DNA of 64,000 bases, taken from the NCBI RefSeq assembly GCF_010614805.1, contig NZ_JAAFZC010000001.1:558001-622000 (forward strand). The letters are read 5' to 3'. Each line of letters starts with the position of its first letter. The first letter of the stretch is position 1. Below, piece after piece: positions 18,350-26,059 of the stretch. The translations under genes and the position numbers were made by a program. Under the pieces are notes generated by a model. It worked only from the letters and a program-made list of their open reading frames with translations, was not told the origin of the DNA and did no database searches. The stretch is from Pseudooceanicola aestuarii (lineage in GTDB: Bacteria > Pseudomonadota > Alphaproteobacteria > Rhodobacterales > Rhodobacteraceae).

Positions 18350-19855
18350 CTATTTGAAGACATCACCCCAATCATCGCGCAGGACATTTTTCTGGACCTT
18401 GCCCATGGTGTTGCGCGGCAGTTCGGGGACAATCTCGTAATGTTTCGGCTGCTTGAACCTGGCCAGACGGCCGGCGACATCGGCGCGGATCGCCTGAAGG
18501 TCCGGGGTGGCGCCGGGGGCCGCGACCAGGATCGCGACCACGCCTTCGCCGAAATCGGGATGCGGCACGCCAATCACTGCGCTTTCCAGCACGCCATCCT
18601 GTTCATCCAGGATCAGCTCCACCTCCTTGGGGTAGATGTTGTAGCCGCCCGAGATGATCAGATCCTTCGCCCGGCCGACGATATGCACATAGCCGTCCGC
18701 ATCCACCCGCCCGATATCGCCGGTGATGAAGAACCCGTCTTCCCGCAGTTCGGCCGCCGTCTTCTCCGGCATCTGCCAATAGCCCTGGAAGACGTTGGCG
18801 CCGCGCACCTCGATGATCCCGGCCTCGCCCTGTAGCAGTTCCGCCCCGCTGTCGGCATCGGTGATCTTCAGCTCCACCCCCGGCATCGGCAAACCGACAG
18901 TGCCGGCGCGGCGATCGCCGTCATAGGGATTGGAGGTATTCATGTTCGTCTCCGTCATTCCGTAGCGTTCCAGGATGCGATGGCCGGTCCGGTCCTCGAA
19001 AGCGCGGTGCGTTTCCGCCAGCAGCGGCGCCGAGCCGGAGGTGAACAGCCGCATACGTGCCACCACGTCACGGTCAAACCGGGCATCGCTCAGCAATCGG
19101 GTGTAGAAGGTCGGAACGCCCATCATGCTGGTCGCCTGCGGCAGCAAGCCCAGCACCTGGTCAAGGTCGAATTTCGGCAGGAAGATCATCGCCCCACCGG
19201 AGGCCAGCACCGTGTTCGTGGCCACGAACAGACCATGGGTGTGAAAGATCGGCAGCGCGTGCAGCAGCACGTCATCGGCGGTGAATTTCCACAGGTCGGC
19301 CAGCACCAGCGCGTTGGACAACAGGTTGCCCTGGCTCAGCATCGCGCCCTTGGACCGGCCCGTCGTGCCGGACGTATAAAGAAGCGCGGCCAGGTCATCC
19401 TCTGCCCGGTCGGCGGGGGAAACGGGATCGGTGCGCCCGGCGGCGCGTGTACTCAGGCTGCCCTGACCGGCGGCGTCCAGCGTCAGAACCGTGGCATCTG
19501 GCGCAATGGCGCGTAGCCGGCCCTCGGCGCGGGGGTCGCAGACCACCAGGCGCGCGCCGCTATCGGTGATGAAATACTCCAGCTCATCCGCCTGGTAGCC
19601 GGTGTTGAGTGGCAGGAACACCACCCCGGTCAGCACACAGGCAGCATATAGCGCCAGCGCCTCGGGGGATTTTTCCACCTGTGCGGCCAGTCGGTCGCCC
19701 GGGGTCAACCCGGCCTCGACCAGCACGCCCGCCTGGGCCTGGGCCAGGACCAGGAAATCGCGCCCGGTCAGCACGGTGCCATCCGCCATGGTCAGGAACG
19801 GCGTCGCGCGCGTGGCAAGCGGGGCGAACAAGGTGTCAAATAGCGGATTGGCCAT
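18350..19855 (-). CDS. matB: Malonyl-CoA synthetase MatB
   Basis: A 501-residue acyl-adenylate-forming ligase that activates malonate (or methylmalonate) with CoA and ATP. The AMP motif LLYTSGTTGRSKG (148-160) is complete, GMTETNMN and the hinge and C-terminal domain follow, and the catalytic lysine lies in NTMGKVQKN near the end. The pairing with malonyl-CoA decarboxylase 24 bp upstream on the same strand fixes the malonyl assignment over other acyl-CoA ligases. Read after matA in one leftward operon. Confidence 0.93.
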   Translation of the reverse strand: MANPLFDTLFAPLATRATPFLTMADGTVLTGRDFLVLAQAQAGVLVEAGLTPGDRLAAQVEKSPEALALYAACVLTGVVFLPLNTGYQADELEYFITDSGARLVVCDPRAEGRLRAIAPDATVLTLDAAGQGSLSTRAAGRTDPVSPADRAEDDLAALLYTSGTTGRSKGAMLSQGNLLSNALVLADLWKFTADDVLLHALPIFHTHGLFVATNTVLASGGAMIFLPKFDLDQVLGLLPQATSMMGVPTFYTRLLSDARFDRDVVARMRLFTSGSAPLLAETHRAFEDRTGHRILERYGMTETNMNTSNPYDGDRRAGTVGLPMPGVELKITDADSGAELLQGEAGIIEVRGANVFQGYWQMPEKTAAELREDGFFITGDIGRVDADGYVHIVGRAKDLIISGGYNIYPKEVELILDEQDGVLESAVIGVPHPDFGEGVVAILVAAPGATPDLQAIRADVAGRLARFKQPKHYEIVPELPRNTMGKVQKNVLRDDWGDVFK

Positions 19856-19879
19856 GGTATCGGCTCCCTCTGGTCGCGC

Positions 19880-21121
19880 TCAGGCCGGCGCGGGTGTTTT
19901 CAGCAGCGCCCGCACCTCGCGGGAGGCGACAACCTCCTGCGCACGGGCAAAACGTTCGTGGTTCTCGGCAAAGGTCTCGGGGTCGTAACGGTAATTCACC
20001 ATGGCGCCCGCACTTTCGGCCATCCCCTTGGCCGAGGTATCTGCGCCCGAATGGACTGCGTGCACATAGGCGCCGTTGCCCAGGTGGAACCGCGACACCG
20101 GATCATATGGCAGGCCATCGGCGCGTTTCGCGGTCAGCAGGAACCGCGCGGCGGCGGCGCGCAGACCGGCGTCGTCCAGGGTTGTGGGGTCGGTCCCCTC
20201 TTCTTGCAGCCAGCGGGTCAGCAGCGGGATCGGCGACAGGGTGACAAAGGTCTTCAGGTCGGGCAGTTCAGCGGCGAGATCCTCCGCCACCTGCTTGATC
20301 AGCGAATTGCCAAAGGAGATGCCCGCCAGCCCGTCCTGGCAATTGGAGATCGAGTAGAAGACCGCCGTGTCCGCCTCCTCCGCTGCGAGGGGGGCGCGGT
20401 CTTCCGCCAGCAGGCGCTGGACCGATCCGGGAATGCCCTTGGTCAGTGCGACCTCGACAAAGATCAGCGGCTCGTCCGGCATCGCCGGGTGAAAGAAGGC
20501 AAAGCAGCGGCGATCGGTGGGCTGCACCCGACGGCGCAAGTCGTCCCAGGAATCGATGGCATGTACCGCCTCGTATTCGATGATCTTTTCCAGCACCTGC
20601 GCCGGGCTCTCCCAGTTGATGCGGCGCAGCACCAGGAAGCCGCGATTGAACCAGGAAGCAAAGAGATGCCGGAAATCCAGGTCGATCCGCGCGCGGGCGT
20701 CCTGGCGCGGGATCAGGCGCAACAGATCGGCACGCATCGCCACCAGCTGCGGCGTGGCGCCGGGCACCCGGTTCAGCCGCCGGGCCAGTTCCTGTCGCGC
20801 GGGTTCGGCCGCTTTCAGGAAGGCGCCATAGCTGCGCGGGCCGGGATCGGCCTCGAACGCGTCGAGCGCGCTGCGCGTGGTGGCGAAATCGACGCCCAGG
20901 TCACTGGCCAGGTGGTCGAAGAACGCGATCCGGGCCGCATCGTCGAACCCGGCATAGCGGTCCAGGATCTGCGCCGCCGTCGTCATCCCCGACACCTCGG
21001 CGTTGGAAGACAGCAGGTCCGCGATCAGCGCCTCGGTGCTGCGCGCATCATCGGGCGGTGGCAGCGCGCGACGCGCGTTGCGGGTGAAAACACTGGCAAG
21101 CACATCTGACAGAAGGCTCAT
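19880..21121 (-). CDS. matA: Malonyl-CoA decarboxylase MatA
   Basis: A 413-residue enzyme (MCD family) turning malonyl-CoA into acetyl-CoA and CO2. The N-terminal helical domain is followed by the acyltransferase-fold catalytic region with FFHPAMPDEPLIFVEVAL, then YSISNCQDGLAGISFGN, and finally NPVSRFHLGN-like DPVSRFHLGNGAYVHAVH, where the Ser and His act in catalysis. Starts at ATG 21121 after GGGGAGTCCAGGA; the longer frame to 21355 crosses matR. First gene of the operon with matB, and it gives the cell acetyl-CoA from malonate. Confidence 0.95.
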   Translation of the reverse strand: MSLLSDVLASVFTRNARRALPPPDDARSTEALIADLLSSNAEVSGMTTAAQILDRYAGFDDAARIAFFDHLASDLGVDFATTRSALDAFEADPGPRSYGAFLKAAEPARQELARRLNRVPGATPQLVAMRADLLRLIPRQDARARIDLDFRHLFASWFNRGFLVLRRINWESPAQVLEKIIEYEAVHAIDSWDDLRRRVQPTDRRCFAFFHPAMPDEPLIFVEVALTKGIPGSVQRLLAEDRAPLAAEEADTAVFYSISNCQDGLAGISFGNSLIKQVAEDLAAELPDLKTFVTLSPIPLLTRWLQEEGTDPTTLDDAGLRAAAARFLLTAKRADGLPYDPVSRFHLGNGAYVHAVHSGADTSAKGMAESAGAMVNYRYDPETFAENHERFARAQEVVASREVRALLKTPAPA

Positions 21122-21167
21122 GTTCCTGGACTCCCCAACCCTGAAGGCCCCGACAGAAAGGCCATGC

Positions 21168-21198
21168 TTGCGTACATTGCAATTCAGATTGTATACAA
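21168..21198 (+). promoter_or_regulatory. matR/matA divergent promoter and MatR-type operator
   Basis: TTGTATACAA at 21189-21198 is a perfect palindrome of the GntR/FadR half-site type (GT-N2-AC). It overlaps a plus-strand -10 TATACA (21192-21197) for matR and a minus-strand -10 TACAAT (reverse of 21188-21193) for matAB. The -35 for matR may be TTGCGT at 21168-21173. A repressor here would silence both directions. Confidence 0.7.
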
Positions 21199-21204
21199 AA
21201 CACC

Positions 21205-21888
21205 ATGTCGAGCGAAACGCAACACCCTGACGGCCGCTCCCGGTCGGATCAGATCGCCGCGGCGCTGGAGGACCAGATCCTGACCGGCCGCTTTGCCCCC
21301 GGCGCCCGCCTGGACGAGGTGCGCCTGGCCGAGGAGCACGGCGTTTCGCGCACACCGATCCGGGAAGCGTTTCACCGGCTGGCCCAGTCCGGGCTGGTCA
21401 CCCAGCAACCCCGGCGCGGCGTCTTTGTCCGCGCCCCCTCCCCCCGCGACATGCTGGAGATGTTCGAGGTCATGGCAGAGCTGGAGGCGGTGTGCGGGCG
21501 CCTTGCGGCGACCCGTGCGACCGAGGCCGCGATCACCCGTCTGCGCGCAGTGAACGAGGCCTGCCGCGACGCCCATGCCACCGGCAACGCGGATCTTTAC
21601 TACGAGCGAAACGGCCAGTTTCACCACCTGATCTACGCGCAATCCGGCAATACCTTTCTGGCGGAGGAGGCCGGGCGCCTGCACCGGCGCCTGAAACCTT
21701 ATCGCCGGATGCAATTGCACCTGCGCGGGCGGCTGGCGCAATCGATGGCGGAGCATGATGCAATTGTCGCGGCCATCGCGCGCGGTGCGGCGGATCAGGC
21801 CGGCCAATTGCTGCGCGATCACGTCGCGGTGCAGGGGGAGAAGTTCCGCCATCTCATCGCGCATCTTCCGCAAGCCACCGCACCGTGA
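21205..21888 (+). CDS. matR: GntR-family regulator MatR (malonate utilisation)
   Basis: A 227-residue GntR/FCD-type regulator. The winged helix (about residues 12-78) includes LTGRFAPGARLDEVRLAEE and RTPIREAFHRLAQSGLV, with RRGVFVRAP the wing. The C-terminal FCD helical domain has the metal-binding pattern NGQFHHLIY, with further His in MAEHDAIVAAIARG and LRDHVAVQG. Divergent orientation to matA-matB gives the assignment. No ribosome site is visible and the ATG lies 7 bp after the -10 box, so the message is probably leaderless. Shared operator suggests autoregulation. Confidence 0.9.
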   Translation: MSSETQHPDGRSRSDQIAAALEDQILTGRFAPGARLDEVRLAEEHGVSRTPIREAFHRLAQSGLVTQQPRRGVFVRAPSPRDMLEMFEVMAELEAVCGRLAATRATEAAITRLRAVNEACRDAHATGNADLYYERNGQFHHLIYAQSGNTFLAEEAGRLHRRLKPYRRMQLHLRGRLAQSMAEHDAIVAAIARGAADQAGQLLRDHVAVQGEKFRHLIAHLPQATAP

Positions 21889-21900
21889 CAGGATGGCGCC

Positions 21901-22614
21901 ATGACTGGCCAACCTCCATCCCCCGCTGACCATATCGTTATCCTGACCGGCGCCGGTGTCTCCGCCGAAAGCGGGCTGGGCACCTTTCGCGACAAGGGGG
22001 GCCTGTGGGAGGAATACCCGGTGGAGCAGGTCGCCACCCCCGAAGGATTCGCCGCCGATCCCGCATTGGTGCAGCGGTTCTACAACATGCGCCGCGCCCA
22101 TGCCGCCGAGGCACAGCCCAATGACGCGCATCACGCGCTGGCCCTATTGCAACGCGACCACCCCGGCCGCGTTACGCTGATCACCCAGAATGTCGATGCC
22201 CTGCACGAGGCCGCCGGATCCGACCCGGTGATCCACATGCATGGCGCGCTGGCCGGGGCGCTCTGCGCGACCTGCGACCACCGCTGGTCCGCGCCGCAGG
22301 AGATGCGCGCCGGAGAGGTCTGCCCCGCCTGTGCCGCCCCCACGGCGCGGCCCGATATCGTCTGGTTCGGGGAAATGCCCTACCACATGGAAGAGATTAT
22401 CGGCGCGCTGTCGCAGGCCACGCTGTTTGCCGCGATCGGCACCTCCGGCCAGGTCTACCCGGCGGCGGGCTTTGTCCAGATCGCCGCCGAGGCCGGCGCC
22501 CATTGCGTGGAAATCAACCTGGATGCCTCTGCCACCGTGTCGGATTTCGATACCGCGATCCGCGGCCCGGCGACAGAGACGGTGCCCGCCTGGGTGGACG
22601 GGCTGCTGGGTTAA
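21901..22614 (+). CDS. cobB: Sirtuin NAD-dependent protein deacylase
   Basis: A 237-residue class III sirtuin that removes acetyl or succinyl groups from lysines using NAD. The NAD loop GAGVSAESGLGTFR (17-30), QNVDALHEAAG and the catalytic histidine in HMHGAL are present. A CATC and CPAC pair forms the structural zinc site. YNMRRAHA (near residue 60) matches the Tyr-x-x-Arg pair of desuccinylase-type (SIRT5-like) sirtuins, so acyl specificity may extend beyond acetyl. It follows matR by 12 bp, likely co-transcribed; sirtuins regulate acyl-CoA synthetases in other bacteria, so a link to matB is possible. Confidence 0.93.
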   Translation: MTGQPPSPADHIVILTGAGVSAESGLGTFRDKGGLWEEYPVEQVATPEGFAADPALVQRFYNMRRAHAAEAQPNDAHHALALLQRDHPGRVTLITQNVDALHEAAGSDPVIHMHGALAGALCATCDHRWSAPQEMRAGEVCPACAAPTARPDIVWFGEMPYHMEEIIGALSQATLFAAIGTSGQVYPAAGFVQIAAEAGAHCVEINLDASATVSDFDTAIRGPATETVPAWVDGLLG

Positions 22615-23684
22615 CCCGCGCCGCCGCCGGCCCGCATCAGCATTCCGAACAGATCGCGCGGATCATCCGGGTCGGCCAGCAGGTCCAGATCGACGTAGTG
22701 ACCTGTGTCCTTCAGCCGGTCGTGGACAAAGCGCAGGGCGCTGAAATCCTCGATCGCGAAGCCGACGCTGTCGAACAGGGTGATCTGTTTCGCATCGCGC
22801 CGCCCCTCGGCCGCGCCGGTCATGACCTGCCACAACTCGGTCACCGGGTGATCGTCGTCCAGCTGCTGGATCTCGCCCTCGATCCGGGTCTGGGGCGGAT
22901 ATTCCACGAAGATCCCGGCGCGCAGCAGGATGTCGCGGTGCAGTTCCGTCTTGCCCGGACAATCGCCGCCGATTGCGTTGATATGCACACCCTCGCCGAC
23001 CATGTTGTCGGTCAGGATCGTGGCATATTGCTTGTCCGCCGTGCAGGTGGTGATGATCTGGGCGCCCTCGACCGCCTCCTGTCCTGTGGAACAGGCGGTG
23101 ACGTCAAAGCCCTGGGCGCGCAGATTACGCGCTGCCTTTTCCGTCGCCTTGCCGTCGATGTCATACAGGCGCAGCCGGGTGATCCCGCAGATCGCGCGAA
23201 AGGCCAGCGCCTGGAATTCGCATTGCGCGCCGTTGCCGATCATGGCCATGACCTGCGCATCGCGTGGGGCCAGGAACCGTGCCGCAAGGGCCGAGGTGGC
23301 CGCCGTGCGCAGGGCTGTCAGCACCGTCATCTCCGACAGCAGCAGCGGATAGCCATTGGCGACCGAGGACAGCACGCCGAAGGCCGTGACGGTCTGATAC
23401 CCCTCGCGCATGTTCGCGGGATGGCCGTTGACGTATTTGAAGCCATAATTCTCTGCATCGGCGGCGGGCATCAGTTCGATCACGCCGTCGCGGGAATGGC
23501 TGGCGACGCGCGGTGTCTTGTCGAATTCGGGCCAGCGGCGAAAGTCGCTTTCGATGTACTCGACCAGCCCGGTGATGAAAGTCTCCGCGCCGATCGCGTT
23601 CACCATGCGCATCATGTTGTCCACCGAAACGAACGGCACATAGGCCAGGGCGGAGGGTTCGGGGCGGGTGTGGGGTAGGGTCAT
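22611..23684 (-). CDS. ocd: Ornithine cyclodeaminase
   Basis: A 357-residue NAD-dependent enzyme turning ornithine directly to proline with ammonia release (OCD/mu-crystallin family). AMIGNGAQCEFQALAF contains the Rossmann loop; RLYDIDGKATEKA the following strand; NAIGGDCPGKTEL carries the catalytic aspartate. Length matches long OCDs. It starts 4 bp inside the arginase stop (ATGA overlap), so the two are translationally coupled, and it ends with a 4-bp overlap on cobB from the other strand. Confidence 0.93.
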   Translation of the reverse strand: MTLPHTRPEPSALAYVPFVSVDNMMRMVNAIGAETFITGLVEYIESDFRRWPEFDKTPRVASHSRDGVIELMPAADAENYGFKYVNGHPANMREGYQTVTAFGVLSSVANGYPLLLSEMTVLTALRTAATSALAARFLAPRDAQVMAMIGNGAQCEFQALAFRAICGITRLRLYDIDGKATEKAARNLRAQGFDVTACSTGQEAVEGAQIITTCTADKQYATILTDNMVGEGVHINAIGGDCPGKTELHRDILLRAGIFVEYPPQTRIEGEIQQLDDDHPVTELWQVMTGAAEGRRDAKQITLFDSVGFAIEDFSALRFVHDRLKDTGHYVDLDLLADPDDPRDLFGMLMRAGGGAG

Positions 23685-24619
23685 GCGGCAAAGCTCCGTG
23701 TGGGTCGGTCCAGAACGCGGCGCCCCAGGAGAGAGGCGGCAAGATCCACCATCAGGGAGGCGGTGCGCCCGCGTTCATCGAGAAAGGGGTTCAGTTCCAC
23801 CAGGTCGAGCGAGGTCACCAGGCCCGAATCGCCCAGCACCTCCATGATCAGGTGAGCCTCCCGGAAGGTGGCGCCGCCGGGCACGGTGGTGCCCACGGCG
23901 GGCGCGATGGCCGGGTCCAGAAAATCCACGTCCAGCGAGACATGCAGCAGCCCGTTCGCCGCCATGACCCGCCCGAGAAAAGCACGCAGCGGAGCCAGAA
24001 CGCCGGTTTCGTCGAGGGCGCGCATGTCGTGAACGGCGAACCCCTGATCGCGGATGCGCGCGCCCTCCGGCCCGTCGACAGACCGGATGCCCATCATGCA
24101 CAGGTTTCCCGGATCGACTGGTGCGGTCAGCGGCGGATAGGCCTCGCAGCCCGGCTGCCCGGTGACATAGGCCACGGGCGTGCCGTGCAGGTTGCCGGAT
24201 GTCGTGGTGTCGAGGCTATGCAGATCCGGATGGGCGTCCAGCCACAGCACGAACAGCGGCCGCGCCTGCATTGCCGCATAACGCGCGATCCCGGCGACCG
24301 TGCCGGCGGACAGGGAATGGTCCCCACCCATGAAGATCGGCAGATCGCATGCGCCCGCGGTGTCAAAGGCCGCCTGTTCCAGCACCTCGATCCAGTTGCA
24401 GGTTTCAGCCAGCCCGTGGATTGCTGCGTTCGGATGGGCCAGCGGGCGCTGCGCCGGGATCGACAGATCGCCCGCATCGCGCAGATCCCAATTCAATGAG
24501 GTCACGGCCCGACCCAGCCCGGCCGTGCGCAGCGCCGCCGGCCCCATCAGGCAACCGGGCTGGGCCGCACCGGTCTCCACCGGGGCGCCGATCAGGGTGC
24601 AGCTTCGGGATGGGGGCAT
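23681..24619 (-). CDS. rocF: Arginase
   Basis: A 312-residue Mn-dependent ureohydrolase: arginine to ornithine and urea. Metal motifs GGDHS (98-102), DAHPD (128-132) and SLDVDFLDP (227-235) are all present, in the spacing of arginases. VGTTVPGG and SLDLVELNP close the site. ATG 24619 has a GGAGGA ribosome site; longer open-frame sequence overlaps the Lrp gene and is rejected. First gene of the operon with ocd, so arginine can be taken to proline by two enzymes. A divergent Lrp-type regulator sits upstream. Confidence 0.93.
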   Translation of the reverse strand: MPPSRSCTLIGAPVETGAAQPGCLMGPAALRTAGLGRAVTSLNWDLRDAGDLSIPAQRPLAHPNAAIHGLAETCNWIEVLEQAAFDTAGACDLPIFMGGDHSLSAGTVAGIARYAAMQARPLFVLWLDAHPDLHSLDTTTSGNLHGTPVAYVTGQPGCEAYPPLTAPVDPGNLCMMGIRSVDGPEGARIRDQGFAVHDMRALDETGVLAPLRAFLGRVMAANGLLHVSLDVDFLDPAIAPAVGTTVPGGATFREAHLIMEVLGDSGLVTSLDLVELNPFLDERGRTASLMVDLAASLLGRRVLDRPTRSFAA

Positions 24620-24691
24620 GTGTCCTCCGCACGGGTCAGGGGTATTCGAGACCATTGTGACGCGGGAATGCGATACCATTCGACCAAAAAA

Positions 24692-24720
24692 TTGACCAAT
24701 ATATCGAAAATATCTATCAA
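24692..24720 (+). promoter_or_regulatory. Promoter of the divergent Lrp-family gene
   Basis: TTGACC (24692-24697), a 17-bp spacer, and TATCAA (24715-24720). It lies in an AT-rich stretch (about 24690-24740) of the 124-bp arginase-Lrp intergenic region, the likely binding ground of the regulator for control of both directions. Confidence 0.6.
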
Positions 24721-24743
24721 TTCGAAAAGAGAAATTTACCGAA

Positions 24744-25181
24744 TTGGACAACATGCAGCCCCTCACCGATATCGACCGCCGGATCATCGCCGCCCTGCGT
24801 GCCGATGCCCGTATGTCCGTCACGCAGCTGGCACAGATTGTCGGCACCTCGCGCACCACCGCCCGCGCCCGGCTGGAGGGGCTGGTGACCGAGGGGCGGA
24901 TCCGCCGCTTCACCGTCGAGACGGATGTGGATGCAGAGGGCGAGGTGCGCGCGATCACCCTGGTGGAGCTGGAGGGCAGCCTGTCGCGTAACGTGATCCG
25001 AACACTGACGCGGATCGCCGAGGTCTCCACCATTCACGCGACCAACGGCGCCTGGGATCTTGTGGTGGAAATCCGAACTGATTCGCTGGTCAGTTTCGAC
25101 CGGGTGCTGCGCGATATCCGCGACGTGCCCGGCGTCCGCAACAGCCAGTCCAGCCTTCTGCTGGCCCCCGTCGCGGGCTGA
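24744..25181 (+). CDS. Lrp/AsnC-family transcriptional regulator
   Basis: A 145-residue regulator. LTDIDRRIIAALRADARMSVTQLAQIVGTSRTTARARL forms the N-terminal helix-turn-helix; the C-terminal RAM/AsnC ligand domain begins near residue 70 (EVRAITLVELEG, then GAWDLVVEIRTDSLVSFD). The ligand is expected to be an amino acid, plausibly arginine or ornithine given the divergent arginase-ocd operon. Two starts are possible: TTG 24744, about 11 nt after AAGAGA, or ATG 24753. Shadow DNA on the other strand is not a gene. Confidence 0.88.
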   Translation: MDNMQPLTDIDRRIIAALRADARMSVTQLAQIVGTSRTTARARLEGLVTEGRIRRFTVETDVDAEGEVRAITLVELEGSLSRNVIRTLTRIAEVSTIHATNGAWDLVVEIRTDSLVSFDRVLRDIRDVPGVRNSQSSLLLAPVAG

Positions 25182-25190
25182 TCCGGTGGT

Positions 25191-25400
25191 TCAGAGCGCC
25201 CTGTCGTGCCAGCCGGGCGGAAGGCGCGGACGTTCCGGCGTCAGGGCGGCGAAGTCGCGCGTCAGCTTGGCGGTCAGCGGACGTGCCGAGACCAGGGCGG
25301 TGGCGCGGTCGAACGGTTGCCAGCCGCCCAGGGCCAATTCGCTGACCACTGGTACCGACAACAGCAGGGCGATTCCCCCCAGCCCGAGTTTTCGCAACAT
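25191..25400 (-). CDS. Small hypothetical exported or membrane protein
   Basis: A 69-residue protein starting MLRKLGLGGIALLLSVPVVSELALGGW, with a single hydrophobic N-terminal segment that could be a signal peptide or anchor. The rest is basic and proline-rich (LTPERPRLPPGWHDRAL). The GGAGGA ribosome site 6 nt before the ATG is the best sign that it is real. No family was recognised. It faces the Lrp gene convergently, 9 bp apart. The 25401-25648 stretch contains no supported gene; a GC stem-loop with a GAAA loop lies at 25580-25603. Confidence 0.5.
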   Translation of the reverse strand: MLRKLGLGGIALLLSVPVVSELALGGWQPFDRATALVSARPLTAKLTRDFAALTPERPRLPPGWHDRAL

Positions 25401-25648
25401 CGCGTCCTCCGTCACCGGCGCAGCCGGATCGGCCCGCGCCCTCGGGACATAGGCCCCACCCCCGCAGGTTCCAAGGGGCCGCCGTGGGGCTGGGCCGTCC
25501 CCCGCCCATGCACCCCGGCCTGCCACGTCCCGGCGCAGGTCCGGCTGGCAGGCGCCGCGTCATGTCCCGCAAACGCGTTCAGCCCCACCGAAAGGTGAGG
25601 CTGGCACCCGCCCCGAGGGAGGCGGTGAAACAACTGGTTCGCGGGGGC

Positions 25649-25942
25649 TTACGCCTCGGCGGAGATCAGCGCTTTTTGGATTTCTTTCTTCACTTTCAGC
25701 GCGTTGTCCGAAAGTTCAACATCCTTCGCCTTGGCCAGGAACTTGTCCAGGCCACCGCGGTGGTCGACGGACCGCAGGGCATGTGCGGAAATCCGCAGCT
25801 TGATGTTGCGGCCCAGGGCTTCGGAGCGCAGGGACACGTCGTTCAGGTTCGGCAGGAAGCGGCGGCGGGTCTTGTTGTGGGCGTGGCTCACGTTGTTGCC
25901 CGTCATCGGGCCTTTCCCGGTCAGTTCGCAGCGGCGCGACAT
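25649..25942 (-). CDS. rpmB: 50S ribosomal protein L28
   Basis: A 97-residue ribosomal large-subunit protein: [32 protein letters not shown] is unmistakable for L28 of alphaproteobacteria, which carry a C-terminal extension ([12 protein letters not shown]) absent in E. coli. A basic, compact protein placed near the ribosomal tunnel exit region. Monocistronic; AGGAAAGAGCC is the ribosome site. Confidence 0.98.
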   Translation of the reverse strand: MSRRCELTGKGPMTGNNVSHAHNKTRRRFLPNLNDVSLRSEALGRNIKLRISAHALRSVDHRGGLDKFLAKAKDVELSDNALKVKKEIQKALISAEA

Positions 25943-26059
25943 GGCTCTTTCCTCGTCTGGTCAAAAGGGCGGGTCGCGCCCGCCGGTAAAGCATAGGGGC
26001 ACCGCGACGGCGGCGCCCGGAATCTCGTCGCGTGGCTATAGGCCCTTCGCCGCGGGGGG

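Noticed and set aside
23681..25033. Arginase extended to 450 residues
   Set aside because: The extra 138 codons overlap the Lrp gene on the other strand; ATG 24619 has a proper ribosome site and fits arginase length.
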